64,000 nt of DNA. It comes from Paragordius varius. Its lineage: Eukaryota; Nematomorpha. Position 1 is the stretch's first letter; each line of letters opens with the position of its first letter. Below are positions 1-12,571 of the stretch, piece after piece. The stretch covers positions 4,216,001 through 4,280,000 of the forward strand of contig OZ176056.1 of assembly GCA_964247055.1 (NCBI GenBank). Reading direction: 5' to 3'. The notes beneath the pieces were generated by a model. It searched no databases. It was not told the origin of the DNA and saw nothing but the letters and a program-made list of their open reading frames with translations. The position numbers and the translations under genes are program-made.

Positions 1-1095
1 GGTTTGAGCCTTCATAATTGATATAAGAAAGTTATTATCAGTTTTGTAATAACTGCTCCATATCAGAAAAGGCAAAATTTGCCAACATTTTATTTAATAA
101 AATTTTTTAGTGAAAACCAAATGCTTTATTCCAAAAAAATCACTAAAATATATCATAAACTAAAATTTTGAGATGTGTATACTTTAAAAGTACAAATTTT
201 TTTGCTTTCAAAATGGGCTAGCTTTATAGACCGTAAATATGCGAAGATTCTGCGATTTTTAATGAATGCTAAATTTATATCAACTAAAAGTATTTTTGTC
301 AAAATTTTAAAAATATTTGTTGATGCATAGTTCATACTATTTTGGCATTATAGAAACGGTATAAAACGCTTTTTGATATAATAAAATCTTATTTATATGA
401 GTCGATTATGGTGAAAATTTCTCGCTGATTTTAATTGAAAGGTTCCTTTGTTAAATGTTGGTGATTGTTCAAAATAACACATAAACATAATTTTGAAACC
501 GAACGGATATTATTATTATTTTGAGGTGATAGGAACGTTCAGCATCATTTTTCATCATGCCTTTAAAAATTATTTTAAATATGCCTGTTTTTTAAAGTTT
601 TTTTACTTGATGTTAAATTTAGGATAGATTTAATTTTTTTTACGTCTAATTTATGAGAACTGTTTGGAAGGGCAAAAAATTTATGACTTTGGGAGCCGCT
701 AAATATTAATGTTATATATTGTTCGGATGTTTTACAGTATATTAAATTTTTTGATAATTTTTGAAATGAGGTATTCAGCTTCAATTAATATAACTATCAC
801 CCCAGAAAGTTATGAAATAATGTGTATATATCTCAACATACTTAAAATATCTTGAAAACGTTTAATTTATTAAAACTAATTTTTAAAGAAGTAAATCATT
901 TTTTGATGTCATATGTGGCATGTATTTAATATTCTTTTGTGACTTAGATTTTCGAATTATATAAGGACGTAATAAATATGTTTTAAAATGTAAATTTCTA
1001 AATTTGGTTAATAAAACAATTAAAAACTTCGAAAATTGTTATGAAAAATTGTTTATTTTTGAAAAGGACAACAATTAAATTAAATTTAAAGACAC

Positions 1096-1204
1096 AAACC
1101 TTGAGTAATATTCAAATAGTATACCGCACTCTAGATTTCTAAAATGAATCTGAATAAATTTATTTTAATTATCCTTTAACGAGTTGTACAAAAGCTATAA
1201 ATAC
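1096..1204 (+). promoter_or_regulatory. Promoter of antistasin-like gene 1
   Basis: TATAAATA lies at 1196-1203, 92 bp before the ATG, in the context CTATAAATACGACACGA. About 100 bp further upstream is the box AAACCTTGAGTAATATTCAA (1096-1115). Both are conserved before gene 2, and in diverged form before the orphan exon. The TATA context recurs before gene 3. The transcription start is expected about 30 bp after the TATA box; this is inference. Confidence 0.65.
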
Positions 1205-1287
1205 GACACGAGATTGTAAATTATCAAAACTTTTCAAACTATCCCTTTTTCTCTAGAAATTATTTATTGCATTAAGGAAAATTTATT

Positions 1288-1640
1288 ATGCATAAAGTTA
1301 TATTAATATCCCTTTTCTTCGTGTTGGCTATACATTCTTATTCCGCCCAGGGTATAGTTTTCATTTAAGTTTTTAATTAAAATTAAGAACTTTTGTTAAC
1401 ATGATGCATAAAAATTCTTAACCTTTTCATATAGTGTATCCGCCTGATTGTGGTCCAGTATGTGATATATATTGTCCGTATGGGAATGTGCTGGATGAAT
1501 TTGGTTGTGAAATTTGTCAATGTAATCCACCACCAGTAACTCGACGTACCAGACCTACAAGACCTCCGACTAGGAGAACTCGTAGAACAACGAGACCTAC
1601 TCGCCGACCACCTACTATCCCTTACAGACCCGTTTATTGA
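1288..1640 (+). CDS. Secreted antistasin-like peptide with Arg/Thr/Pro-rich tail, gene 1
   Basis: Two exons, 1288-1351 and 1435-1640, with an 83-nt GT-AG phase-1 intron, giving 89 residues. Exon 1 encodes a signal peptide: MHK, a hydrophobic core, then SYSAQ. Exon 2 holds six cysteines spaced C-x3-C-x3-C-x10-C-x2-C-x-C with the DEFGC core, which fits one antistasin-type domain; leech antistasin and relatives use it in serine-protease inhibitors. A roughly 34-residue tail follows, built of TRR, TRP and TRRPP steps and ending PYRPVY. No catalytic site is expected. The family call rests on the cysteine pattern, and the tail matches no domain I know. The role could be protease inhibition, antimicrobial action or salivary/venom secretion; none is proven. 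AATAAA is at 1737-1742. The start is fixed by the signal peptide and by agreement with three paralogues. Confidence 0.85.
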
Positions 1641-2112
1641 TTTGTTAAAAATTAAAATTTTGTGTTAAATGCAATCACATTTAAAAAAAATTGTTTAATT
1701 ATTCAAAGCATATATATGTATTTAATAGAATTATTTAATAAATAGATGTGATAATTATATGTTATTCTATTGATTAGCTAAACTCTGCTAATTATAAGTA
1801 TAATGTTATCATTAGGGATTCTTTAGCGTTTTAGTTTTTATTATTATAATACGATTTTCGTTCTCTTGCTATCAGATTTCAGAATATATATTGGTTTTGG
1901 TCATCAATTTTAATTTCTTAAAGTTTCGAGCGAATTATAGTACATCGGTGGCGAAAAACCTAAATCAATTTCATGTCAAAATGATATTACAGAAAAAATG
2001 TATGACAACTATTTTTAAAATTAAGGCAGGTTCGTCCACTCCATTGCTTTAAAACTATATTAAATAAATTTTTGTCCAACATTCGGGAATGATATGCAAT
2101 ATTTGGACTAAG

Positions 2113-3315
2113 TATATACCTTTTCCCAGTCAATCGAAACATTTTACCAATCAATCGAAACTTCCATCAATCGAAACATTTTCCCAATCAATAAAAACAT
2201 TTTCCCAATCAATAAAAACGGTTTTATTTTTTATGATAAATATCTAAAAATGATAAAAACAACTTTTAACCATTTTCAGCGTATTATATGGAGATTATTT
2301 AATTAAAAACACAATTATTGAATGACAATTTTTTCAATTATCCAGTGCACAATCATTAATGACTTATTCTTTAAAAGTTATTTTTCTGAAATAGATATTT
2401 TTAAATAATATTTTTTATTTTATCGATGATTCGCATTAATATTTGCGGCTAACTTATAAAATTTTTAGTTACGGATGAATAACAAAATTTATATAAAATA
2501 TACCATTTTTATCTCAAATTTTTAAACATGTCAAGTTTGTCGATAAAAATACTGTAGGACTATAATATCTAAGAAAAAAATTTATAAATGTTTTTGATTT
2601 AAAAATATTTTATAAAAAAGGATATTCCAACACAATGTCTTTGCCAACCGCATTTTTAACTCAAAAAGCAGTGGGTTTCGCATTTGAAATAATACCGGTA
2701 TTTATATATAATTCAATCAATTTTAGACATAAGACTGTAAAATACAAACACAATATAACAATTTTTTTAATGCATTGCCAACATAATATACGCCTTCAGA
2801 ATAATTGCGTAAGAAATATAAATTTCATTAAGATTTTGTGGGCATATTTTTGTATGTGGATTTCCAAATTTTTCGCGGGCCGCACAAAGAATATCAGAGG
2901 GCGGCGTGCCATTCCTAGACCAAATAAAATATTATATAAGCTAGGTAAAATTTATGTTTCAGATCCAATATGAAGTGTTAGATGACCTTTAAAATAAAAA
3001 TGGTATATTTTTATAAACAAAAATAAATGCGAAACATCGATAAAAAAAATATTATTTAAAAATATAATTTTAAAGAATTAGTCATTAATTATTGTGCATT
3101 GAATTATAATTGGAAAAATTGTCATTTAATAATTGCGTTTTTATGAAAAAATAATATCCTAATATTACGCTGATAATGGTTAAAAGTTATTTTTTTGTTA
3201 TGATATTTATCATCAAAAATGAAACCGTTTTTATCGATTGAGAAAATGTTTTTATTGAATGGGAAAATGTTTCGATTGACTGAGAAAACGTTTTTTGACT
3301 GGGAAATGGTATATA
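2113..3315. mobile_element. Foldback-type element with long inverted repeats (about 1.2 kb)
   Basis: The left arm (about 2113-2510) and right arm (about 2990-3315) are imperfect reverse complements over 300-400 bp, beginning TATATACC and ending GGTATATA. The outer parts of both arms are made of short tandem units of the type CCAATCAATCGAAACATTTT, a foldback-element trait. The matching place in block B (about 12841-12850) has no element and looks like an empty site. The centre holds an open frame of 112 codons (2635-2973) that I do not recognise as a transposase. Superfamily is unassigned. Confidence 0.8.
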
Positions 3316-4589
3316 ACAAATTAAAAAATATATTATTTATTATTCAAACAATGTTAGTTACATGGATATATTTATGAAATTTCAAAATATTATATGAATT
3401 TTTTCCCTATAAATAAAAATAAAAAGATTTAAATTAATATAATATATAATAGGTGGTCGCAAATAAACGATTATATAAATTAAATGTACCATTATTCTTA
3501 AAGATGTACATGCCATGTTTAAATATAATGAAAACAGGTGTGATTAAACAGTAGCACAAAATCGGTATCATTTATTGAGAATAATGGATCAAGGATATCA
3601 TGGCGGTGATTTTGGGCTTTAAGAATCATCTAAAAATAATATTCACACTTTATCGGTAGTTTCTCCATATCGAAGTATCGAAAATTCTATAAATATATAT
3701 ATATATATTAATAAATATTTTGTGAAAACTAAATTCTTGATTCCAAACAATATAATTAAATTATATTATATTAAAATAATATTTTAAGGTTATCTCTGAA
3801 AGGTTTTCCTAAACAATAGAAGACATACCTGGATTGCGTTTAGATTATGACTTCAAAAAAAAACTTTTGAAAAATGGACACTCTGTTTAAAAATATAATT
3901 TCTAGCAAAATTATGTTCAAGAGCCTTATTTAGGTATACAAACATAGTGGAAACGGTATAACAATTATCCCATATAATTCGATAACGCTAAACCATTCAA
4001 TTACCTCAAAATTTTTATTTAAAGATTTGTTCGTATTCAAATTCTAGTTTATAACATGTGTTATTCACATTTCTGCTGTATTTGATGAGAAGAGGTTTTA
4101 ATTGAAATTCTAAGGTGATACAAATGTTTAGCATAATCGAATTATATAAAAAAATTTGTATATTGTTATAAAATGTTTTTAGACTGTTATCATTAGCTTG
4201 AAGATACCATAAAATCCTCTACAAAATTTAGCTAAAATTAATTTGACCAAATATGAATTTATCAAAAATGATTTATTGATGTCATAATTTAGCACATAGT
4301 ATTTTTTCGGCGTTTTTTTAAAGATATGAGTGTATTTTAGAGAAAACCAAAAGTATGACGCTTAGATCACATAATTAAAATTTTAATATTATCCTTTTTA
4401 AATATAATAGATGATATACATAATAATATTTGGAAAGAAATTAGATGGCATCAAAAATCTTAGTTAGCATATTGTGCACAAATTTTTCAAGACTTGGAAA
4501 CAAAGCAATTGCCACAAAAATGGTAATAACTTTTTATAATTACTCAATACCACAAACACCATAAAAATCCTAATATAATAATTCAGCAG

Positions 4590-4627
<38 letters not shown>

Positions 4628-5062
4628 ATTTGCACCTCGAATTTACCCTCGAACAATATAATTATGCCCCTGAACAAATGAATTTCATCCTAAAAAAATT
4701 ATGTGTTTTCGAACTAATATAATTCATCTTTAATATAAAATTATTTATTTATTGATTTTTCAGTCTTATGTCAATTTTAAAGTATTATTCAAATATTTGC
4801 AAAGGTGAATAAATAGTTGAAGGGTGTTGAATTGATGGAGTTATTACGGATTTTCAAGATATACAACCGATTTTGTGCACTGTTAAATCAGATTAACTTC
4901 TTGGTTGGATGAGCACACCATAAAATACCTCTTAAAGAATATTGGCACAATTTGATGAATGTAATCTAGGCGTTTATTCGCCACTGACCTATTATATATT
5001 TCAATAATCCTACATTTAAGATTTTGTTACCCAATTCGAAATTTTTTTTATTTTTTTATTTA
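3316..5062. other. AT-rich duplicated intergenic DNA
   Basis: No gene is supported. Parts match 12890-13200 and 16190-18170 in block B. It contains a TA microsatellite at about 4593-4624 and a small palindromic MITE directly after it. Confidence 0.7.
4623..4840. mobile_element. Palindromic MITE, AATTCACCC family (copy 1)
   Basis: It begins ATACCATTTGCACC next to a TA microsatellite. The left half has short units resembling AATTTACCCTCGAAC, and the right half has reverse-complement units such as GAAGGGTGTTGAATT. Related copies lie at 17611-17872 (orthologous place in block B) and 32493-32738 (intron 6 of fucose synthase copy A). Boundaries are approximate. Confidence 0.55.
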
Positions 5063-5228
5063 CAGTATGCATTTTAATGGTTGCTTATTTCACACTATAG
5101 TTTGGCAATTTGTTCGCAAAACAATAAAATGTTGAAAAAACAACTACTTCCTTTCTTTTTCTATACGCTCTTGTGTTGGAAATTGCCCAACTATAGTGTG
5201 AAATAAGCAACCATTAAAATGCATACTG
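5063..5228. mobile_element. Mariner-like MITE, 166 bp (copy 1)
   Basis: It starts CAGTATGCATTTTAATGG and ends with the reverse complement, flanked by TA on both sides. Terminal inverted repeats are about 50 bp (through GGTTGCTTATTTCACACTATAG). The unpaired centre is about 60 bp. There is no coding capacity. The TA target and the CAGT start fit Tc1/mariner-type elements. Further copies lie at 18174-18326 and 33217-33494. Confidence 0.85.
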
Positions 5229-8200
5229 TATTGAAGTAATAAAACTTGGTATTTATTAAAAAATACACCAATAGTATCTTGTTACGTTTGTGTCTAAAAT
5301 CTTATTTTATTTCCAATTTAATAGCCCACAATGATATTTTTCTAATGTTAGATTTTGAGACTGGAGTGGATTGAGCAACGAACCTTCCTAATATGAGAAA
5401 TACCAATCTAGTTTATATGCTATTTTCGATTTTATTCATGGCATTAAAAATTGAACATAAACAATATCATACATTTTTTTAAATTCATAGATTTGCGGTT
5501 AGACCACTTAGTGAAACAAAAAATATTTTATTTTTTGTAAAAAGTATTTTTTTGTAGCCGGAATCGGAAATTGTTTTTACTATGCCCACATACAGTATTG
5601 AGCAAAAACAAAGAGACTTTTATTTTAAAAAAATCAACTAATTTTACAATGATCGATGTTTAGGATGGGGTGATAATAAAAATATTTGATTTGCAAGTTT
5701 TTCAAATCATGACTTGCTTTCATGTGATAAAAAAATTTAACCTAAGACGACTTAAGTCAAGCAAGAAAACTTTCGGAGGTGATAAAAAATCATATGATCA
5801 AGTAAAAATTATAGATAGTGAAAGTGTGGTGTATGGCACATTTAACAGATTGAAAAAATGTATAAAATTATTTCACTATTTATGTATGAAATTTAGGCTT
5901 TATATGTAACTAAAACCTTTTTTATAAATTATTTTTTTTGATAAATTTTGGCCCATTAACCTATTCAAATTGGGTGGATACATAAGAGTATAAATCTTTA
6001 GAAATCTGCTATTATTTAAAAATGCATATAAAAAGCTAAATATATCGTTTCCGACGCAAAAAAATTTGATTTTAGAAAATTTATTAAAATTAATAATTTA
6101 CATTATTCTTGAAAATTTCAATTTTTCGTTTAACAAATACTAAAGGTTACTTTACTATTAACTAATGTAAAGAGTATATTTCATCATAATTTATTTTAAA
6201 TGTATGTTGATAAATCAATTAAATATAAAATATGTTATATTGTATAAACATCTTCCCATTATATGATTGATTACCAAAAGAAGTAGGGTGGTAAAATAAT
6301 ATGGAATGTTTTAAGGGCGAATGGTTTAATTAATAAAAATTATCACCGGGCTATTATTTAGAACAATCTATAATATTAAATAAGATAAGTGCCAGTAAGT
6401 TTGTAAAACTTCAATAAATGCATATTGGAATTGTTTATCTTATTCTGCCTTATTTCATAAGTTTTGGCTGAAAATGTTCAAAACAAATTCCGTAAAAATC
6501 GAATTGGGTGGCAAAAAAATACATTCATAAGCAAAAGACTTGACTTAAGCGTTCTTTTTTATCACCGATTTTCAAGTGTACACTTGCTGCTTAAGTAATG
6601 CACAACCACGCTTGATTTTCAAGTCAAGTGCGACTTTTCCAAGTCATGGCCTGCTTTTATGTGATAAAAAAATTACATTAGGAAATTTAAACCAAGCAAA
6701 AAAACTTGAACGGGAGGTGATAAAAAATCATATGGTTAAGAAAAACTTGAAGATTGCAAGTGTGGTATAGGGCACACTTGACATATACAAAAATTTGAAC
6801 AAATATTTTGTATAATTTAGGTTTTATAAGTAATAACCTTTGTTCTTTACTTAAATAATTTATGCTAATTTTACATATTCAAACTGGGTGGATACAGAAG
6901 AAAATGAAATATATGGAAAAACTATACAAAATTTTTAAAGTATTTTATTATAGTTTTTGATAACTCTCGAATTAAACATATGCAAAATCACAAGTTTATT
7001 TTTAATTTATTTTATCGAAACTAATCGAACAAATCCGGGTAAAGTTTTTTGATTTATCAAAGTGTATCAAAAAAGGATGCAATAGACTCACTTCGCTAAT
7101 GTTTACAAAAAACGTATTGTTCTGCCTTTCACACCAGTGTAATCTATCAATGACAGCCCTTTGTTGTTGCGGATATGGGTTGTTATACTTTATGCAATCA
7201 AATGATATAGGAAAATAAAGTCTTTTCAGCTTTATTCCATATATTTTCACTATTGGTTTAGTTTTATGGTATGAAATATCATTCTTTAAAGAACATTGTA
7301 TTTATATTTTAGCTGATTTTAATCGAAGTATATCTTAATTTATCATGTTATAAGAAATTTTTTCATTTAATACGATTTTTTTAGAGCATCTAAGATAATG
7401 AGTGTATTTTTGTGTTATTAACATGGTCTTAAATACATTTTAATGTTTCTTAAGTTTAACACTTCTATTCAATTCGGGGTATCTAAATACCCCATACTAA
7501 ATTTGAATTAGGATTTTTTAAATTTATGCTTCTATCCAAATAATAATTATATAAATATACCCAAATATCTAAATAAAATTTTGTTTTGAAAAAAAAGTTC
7601 CATGTCAAACTACTTCGACGCCATTTTTATTTTACAAAATTTTTGCAAAATATCGTCTTCATTTAAATTTAAGGGTAGAATTAAATTTAATTTTATGTTT
7701 GAATTACGTCTAACATTGATAGAAATAGAAAAAGCGGTGTTTTTTGTATTATTTTTCAATTTTACTATTGCACACATGTTAGGTGGACTAAATTTTTACC
7801 TTTCGGTTTTAGCTTAAAATAAGTAATATCAAGTATTTTTTATTTAATTTTTTTATATATTTCGGTTTACTAATGTTATAAAAGTGCAAAATTTTGCAAT
7901 GGTTTCGATTCATTCCATATTTTTAAAAGAATTTTATTTTAAACAGGCCTCGGGTAAACTACCCCAATTTGAATCGAAGGACTAAAATGAATGTGTTGTA
8001 TCCAAGTGTTAATTATACATTTAAGTTGGCATCGATTAAAATTTATAAGTAATTAATTAAATTTTTTTGAGACTAGAAGCTACCGATTTTAAATTTTTAA
8101 TTAAAATGTTATTTTTGCCAATATTCTCAATTTTTTGATTTTGAAGAACTTGCCAATATGCCGCATTCGTATAACATTTAATATCTTTTTAACTTCAATG

Positions 8201-8673
8201 TGTTTCGCCTCCATGATATACTTCATTTAATTGTTAATCGTATTTTTGGTAAATGCTTTAAAGTTTTTTTAAGTCGAAATCCATTTATTTATATATAAAC
8301 TAAAATTGTAATTACGATTTTTTAACTTGATACTAAAGGTATAGACGGAATAAAAATTTTAACTTATTTTATATAGTACATCCGTGCACCAACCACCTAA
8401 TTAAAAAATATACAAAGAAGCAGAAAAAGTTTCTCAAAACACGATAGCTGACATGCAATTTAACGTTTTTTGGAATTACATTATGAAATACTGCATTAAA
8501 AAGAAGTGTTACTTCTAGAAAAACATAAATTTCAATAATTCTAATTCATATTAAAATCAATATATTTTATATTTATAATGTAAATGTAATTAAGTACAAT
8601 CATAATTAACATATAATTCAATATACAAATCATTATTATTAAAAATTGAGAATTTATAATAAATTATAAGCGT
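5229..8673. other. Intergenic stretch, no gene seen
   Basis: Very AT-rich sequence with only short open frames that carry no recognisable motif. It includes the end of block A and the local repeats at 5687-5863 and 6633-6787. Confidence 0.6.
5687..6787. repeat. Locally repeated sequence around CAAGTGT inverted motifs
   Basis: Segments 5687-5863 and 6633-6787 are similar to each other, sharing TGATAAAAAAATT, AGGTGATAAAAAATCATATG and a GTGTGG-to-GGCACA end. The sequence around 6480-6660 resembles 10000-10140. Between them is the perfect palindrome CAAGTGTACACTTG (6572-6585) and a hairpin CAAGTGTG / CACACTTG (6757-6780). These are probably decayed copies of a small inverted-repeat element; the family is unknown. 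Confidence 0.45.
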
Positions 8674-9300
8674 TTAATAATATATTTCATATAGTATATT
8701 GTATTGTCGCCCTGAGATTATTTCGTCTCTCAGAGCACTATCACTATCCGTATTTTCTTCATCATCACTATTATTATCTAGATCAAACGATATCACATCA
8801 GCTAAATTAAAATTGTCCTTTAAAAATTTTGCCATGTTATATAAAGCGGCGCAGCTTACCAATTATATTAATTGCGGTATCATAGTGCAATTTTGGAAAC
8901 CGGCGTTTAAGTCGACCAAATGCAATGACTATTTCTTTGGCGTGCAATGCATTGAATTTAGTTTACATGAGGTTTTTAAGGTTTTTAAATGGTGTTATTA
9001 AATATGGACTAATTCCATATACCCACTGTCACCCAATAGTGCGGCATGGGTATTAGCTGAAAAATATTATACTTTTGCGGAATATCCGATGATCGTAAAC
9101 GCGTCCGGCATTTTAACGAGAATTCATTACCGTCACAGGTAAATTAATCTGCCAATGTAATTTTTATAATAGATCACTGTTAAGGCTGTATCGACTTTTA
9201 TTCAAACATGATTCAGATGTTAGTACAGTCTATGGCACCTTAACTGTTGGCATCTTATGATTCTTCTGCCAACGTTAATTAGCGTCTTCTATTGGAACTG
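8674..9300 (-). pseudogene. PIF/Harbinger transposase fossil
   Basis: On the minus strand, translation in shifting frames shows, in the expected order, a GR-x-YDHRIFRKS-like stretch, LLGDSGY, AFGRLKRRFP-x-L and then CAALYNMAKFLKDNF with an acidic C-terminus. These are landmarks of the DDE nuclease of HARBI1/Harbinger transposases. Stops and frameshifts break it several times. Only the last 62 codons (8674-8862) stay open. No terminal repeats or 3-bp TWA duplication were recognised. Similarity fades beyond about 9300, although weak traces may reach about 9480. Confidence 0.75.
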
Positions 9301-10220
9301 GTCAGATGAAAATCGGATACTTTTATGAGCAATGTCACAAATTTTTCATCCACTTTACTATTTTAGTTACGGTGGTTAATCGTTTTACACCACAATCATT
9401 AGTGACCCTACTAGCCCGGGTTCACTAATGTGATGGAGGAAAATCTCGACACATAATCTGGATGAAAGTGCGGCACGTCTTTTTTCATTAATATAATTAG
9501 GGAAAATTTATGAAGTTATAAAATCGATGCTTTCATTATTAAATCTTAACAAACGTTTCATATGTTGCAACTTTATTTTTTGCGCTCCGATTTCTTTCTA
9601 ATTGTTTAAGTACATTTTTTCACTCTTAGATAACAACCGACAGAATATTTTAATAATGGAAGGAAATTTATAATCTAAAAGGTTATAGATGTATTTTCAA
9701 AAATTAATTAACCATCTACAGGTTTGATAACGAGAAATTTATTTAATAAAGTTATAATTATATAATTATACCGGTATCATATTAAACTTGAAGTAAAATA
9801 ATATAAGAATTTTTAACAAATGGTTTCATCATCTTATAGATACCAACTTAAATATATAAAAAATCAAATATTTATAATTTTAACATACGTGGTTTTGAGT
9901 TTTACTTCAATAATTGCATATTGTATTTAGTGTTTATCTTTTTGTTCCCCTAATCAATAATTTAGCAGTAAAATTTTAATATATTTCCCGTATAATTTGA
10001 ATTGAATGGTAAAAAAATATTACATTTTTGAGCAAAATACTTGAATTAAATTTTTTTTACCGATTTTCAAATGACTTTCTGGCTTAAGTAAACTCGTTCA
10101 GCTTGCCACGCCTGGCTTACAAATCAAGTGCGACTTTTTTATACCCCACCCAATATTTTAATAATTTTATAATCCTAATGAAATATTTATCTGATAGAAT
10201 CATATTTATCATGGTGTTTC
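9301..10220. other. Intergenic stretch, no gene seen
   Basis: AT-rich. Possible further decay of the Harbinger fossil lies up to about 9480. A segment at 10000-10140 repeats 6480-6660. Confidence 0.5.
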
Positions 10221-11328
10221 GGTTTGAGCCTTCATTTACATTATCAGTTTTTAATAACTGCTCCATATCAGAAAAGGCAAAATTTGCCAACATTTTATTT
10301 AATAAAACTTTTTAGTGAAAACCAAATGCTTCATTCCAAAAAAATCACTAAAATATATCATAAACTAAAAATTTAATTTTGAGATGTGTATACTTCAAAA
10401 GTACAATTTTTTTTGCTTTCAAAATGGGCTAGCTCGTAAACGGAGATTCTGCGATTTTTAATAAATGCTAGATTATCAACTAAAAGTATATTTGGCAAAA
10501 TTTAAAAAACATTTGTTGAGGCACATACTATTTTGGCATGATAGAAACGGTATAAAACGCTTTTTGATATAATAAAATCTTTTTTATAGTCGATTATGGT
10601 GAAAATTTCTCGCTGATTTTAATGAAAAGTTTCTTTGTTAAATGTTGGTGAATTATCAAAAAGACACATTAACATAATTTTGAAACCGAACGGATATTAT
10701 TATTATTTTGAGCTGATAGGAACGTTCAGCATCATTTTTCATCATGCCTTTAAATAGTAAAAGATGCTTCAACACTTTTTTTCAAAACTTATTTTAGATA
10801 TGCATGTTTTTAAAAGTTTATTTACTTGATATCAAATTTTAGGATATATTTAAATATTTTTACGTCTAATTTAAAAGAATGTTTAGAGGGGCAAAAATTA
10901 AAGACTTTGGGGGCCGCTAAATATTAATGTTAGATATTGTTCTAATTTATTGCCGTATATTAAATTTTTAGTGATTTTTTTAATGAGGTATATCAGTTTC
11001 ATTTAATAAAATTCATTTAATAAATGTTTTAACTATCACCCCAGAAAGTTATGAAAGAATGTGTATATATCTCAACATGCTTAAAATACCTTGAAAACGT
11101 TCAAACAATTAATACTAATTTTTATAAAAGCATATCAATTTTGATGTCATATGTGAATGAATTCAAAATTTTTTGTAACCTTAGGATTATTAAATTAAAT
11201 AAGGACCTTTTAAAATATGTTTTAAATTGTAAATTGCTGAATATGGATAATATAACAATTAAAACTTCAAGCTTTGTTTAAATAAGTTTTTGATAAAAGG
11301 ACAACAATTAAATTAAATCTGAAGGTAC

Positions 11329-11409
11329 AAACCTTGAGTAATATTCAAATAGTATACCACACTCTAAATTTATAAAATTAATCTGAAGGTGTACAAAAGC
11401 TATAAATAC
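11329..11409 (+). promoter_or_regulatory. Promoter of antistasin-like gene 2
   Basis: The conserved box AAACCTTGAGTAATATTCAA is at 11329-11348 and TATAAATA at 11401-11408, 99 bp before the ATG, in the same order and nearly the same spacing as in gene 1. Confidence 0.65.
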
Positions 11410-11499
11410 GGCACGAAATTGTAAAATTATCAAAACATTTTTTCAAACTATCCCTTTTTCTTTAGAAATTATTCATTATTGCATTAAGGAAAATTTACT

Positions 11500-11851
11500 A
11501 TGTATAAATTTATATTAATAACCCTTTTCTTCGTGTTGGCTATACATTCTTATTCTGCCCAGGGTATAGTTTTCATTTTTTAAGTTTCTAATTAAAATTA
11601 TAAATTCAAAAACCATAAAATTTCTTAACCATTTTTATATAGTGTATCCGCCTGATTGTGGTCCAGTATGTGATATATATTGTCCGTATGGGAACGTGGT
11701 GGATGAATTTGGTTGTGAACTTTGTCAATGTAATCCACCACCAGTAACTCGACGTACCAGACCTACAAGATATCCGACTAGGAGAACTCGTAGAACGACG
11801 AGACCTACTCGCCGCCCACCTATTACTATTCCTTACAGACCCGTTTATTGA
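11500..11851 (+). CDS. Secreted antistasin-like peptide with Arg/Thr/Pro-rich tail, gene 2
   Basis: Exons 11500-11563 and 11643-11851; 79-nt GT-AG phase-1 intron; 90 residues. A signal peptide (MYK, hydrophobic core, SYSAQ) is followed by VYPPDCGPVC, the six-cysteine antistasin-like domain with VVDEFGCELCQC, and the basic tail (TRRTRPTRYPTRR to IPYRPVY). It is the closest relative of gene 1. Substitutions such as LDEF to VVDEF and RPP to RYP leave all cysteines and the tail register unchanged, which suggests purifying selection. AATAAA signals are at 11868-11873 and 11950-11955. A 96-codon minus-strand frame across exon 2 is a shadow. The function is inferred only from domain type. Confidence 0.85.
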
Positions 11852-12529
11852 ATTGTTTGATAGAAAAAATAAAATATTTATGTTATGTGCAATCACATTT
11901 TAGAAAAATTTGTTTAATTTTACATATAGTGTATTTAATAGAATTATTTAATAAATAGATGTGATAATTACATGTTATTCTATAGATTAGCTAAACTCTT
12001 CTAATTATAAGTATAATGTTATCATTAGGGATTCTTTAGCGTTTTAGTTTATTATTATAATACGATTTTCGTGTTTTTGCTCTATTTTCCACATCATTAC
12101 ATATTAAACATTTTTCGTTTTTCCGGCCCCATTATATTTACTAATGATTTGGTCAAATTTAAGCTTCGGTTTATTTTACAACTAAATTAAACCACAAAAA
12201 TATAATATAGTGCAAAAAAATTTGTGTGCTATTGTATGTCGTCTATATAACACAACCATTTTTGACTTTTTTAACTGCCATTTTATTTATTTAATTTAAA
12301 TGTTCTACCCCCGATTTTTAGAATATATAGATTTTGAGAATTAATATTTTGTAAATTTTAAAATAATTGAAAAATCGAACTTGATCAAAAACTTCAAAAG
12401 ATAGAAAGATTTTGAGAATATGAAATTCTTGCATAATTAAATAAAGCATACAAAACTTAAGCTTTCATAAAAATTCTTATTTTGAGATAACCATTGTCAT
12501 ATTTTTTCTTTTTTTGCTAGATCACAAAC

Positions 12530-12530
<1 letters not shown>

Positions 12531-12569
<39 letters not shown>
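12531..12569. repeat. TA dinucleotide microsatellite
   Basis: About 19 uninterrupted TA units within the part of block B that has no counterpart in block A. Confidence 0.95.

Positions 12570-12571
<2 letters not shown>

Larger units (their letters stand above)
1..5662 (+). repeat. Segmental duplication, block A (paralogous to 10221-18750)
   Basis: The first bases match 10221 onward, and collinear similarity continues through antistasin-like gene 1 (matching gene 2), its 3' flank, about 3316-3610 (matching 12890-13200), about 4160-5060 (matching 16190-18170) and the MITE at 5063. Similarity ends near the shared string CAATGATCGATGTTTA at 5647-5662 (18735-18750 in the other block). Block A alone has the foldback element at 2113-3315. 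Block B alone has the Helitron-derived array and about 500 bp at 12080-12600. Because the window begins inside the similarity, the true left boundary lies outside it. Confidence 0.85.

Noticed and set aside
2635-2973. 112-codon open frame in the foldback element
   Set aside because: No transposase motif and unusual composition. It sits at the hairpin centre and is not supported as a gene.
5063-5228. Palindrome considered as a transcription terminator or microRNA hairpin
   Set aside because: Three dispersed copies with TA target sites show that it is a MITE.
11606-11896. 96-codon open frame on the minus strand
   Set aside because: It lies antisense to exon 2 of antistasin-like gene 2 and owes its openness to the Arg/Thr/Pro codon repeats.
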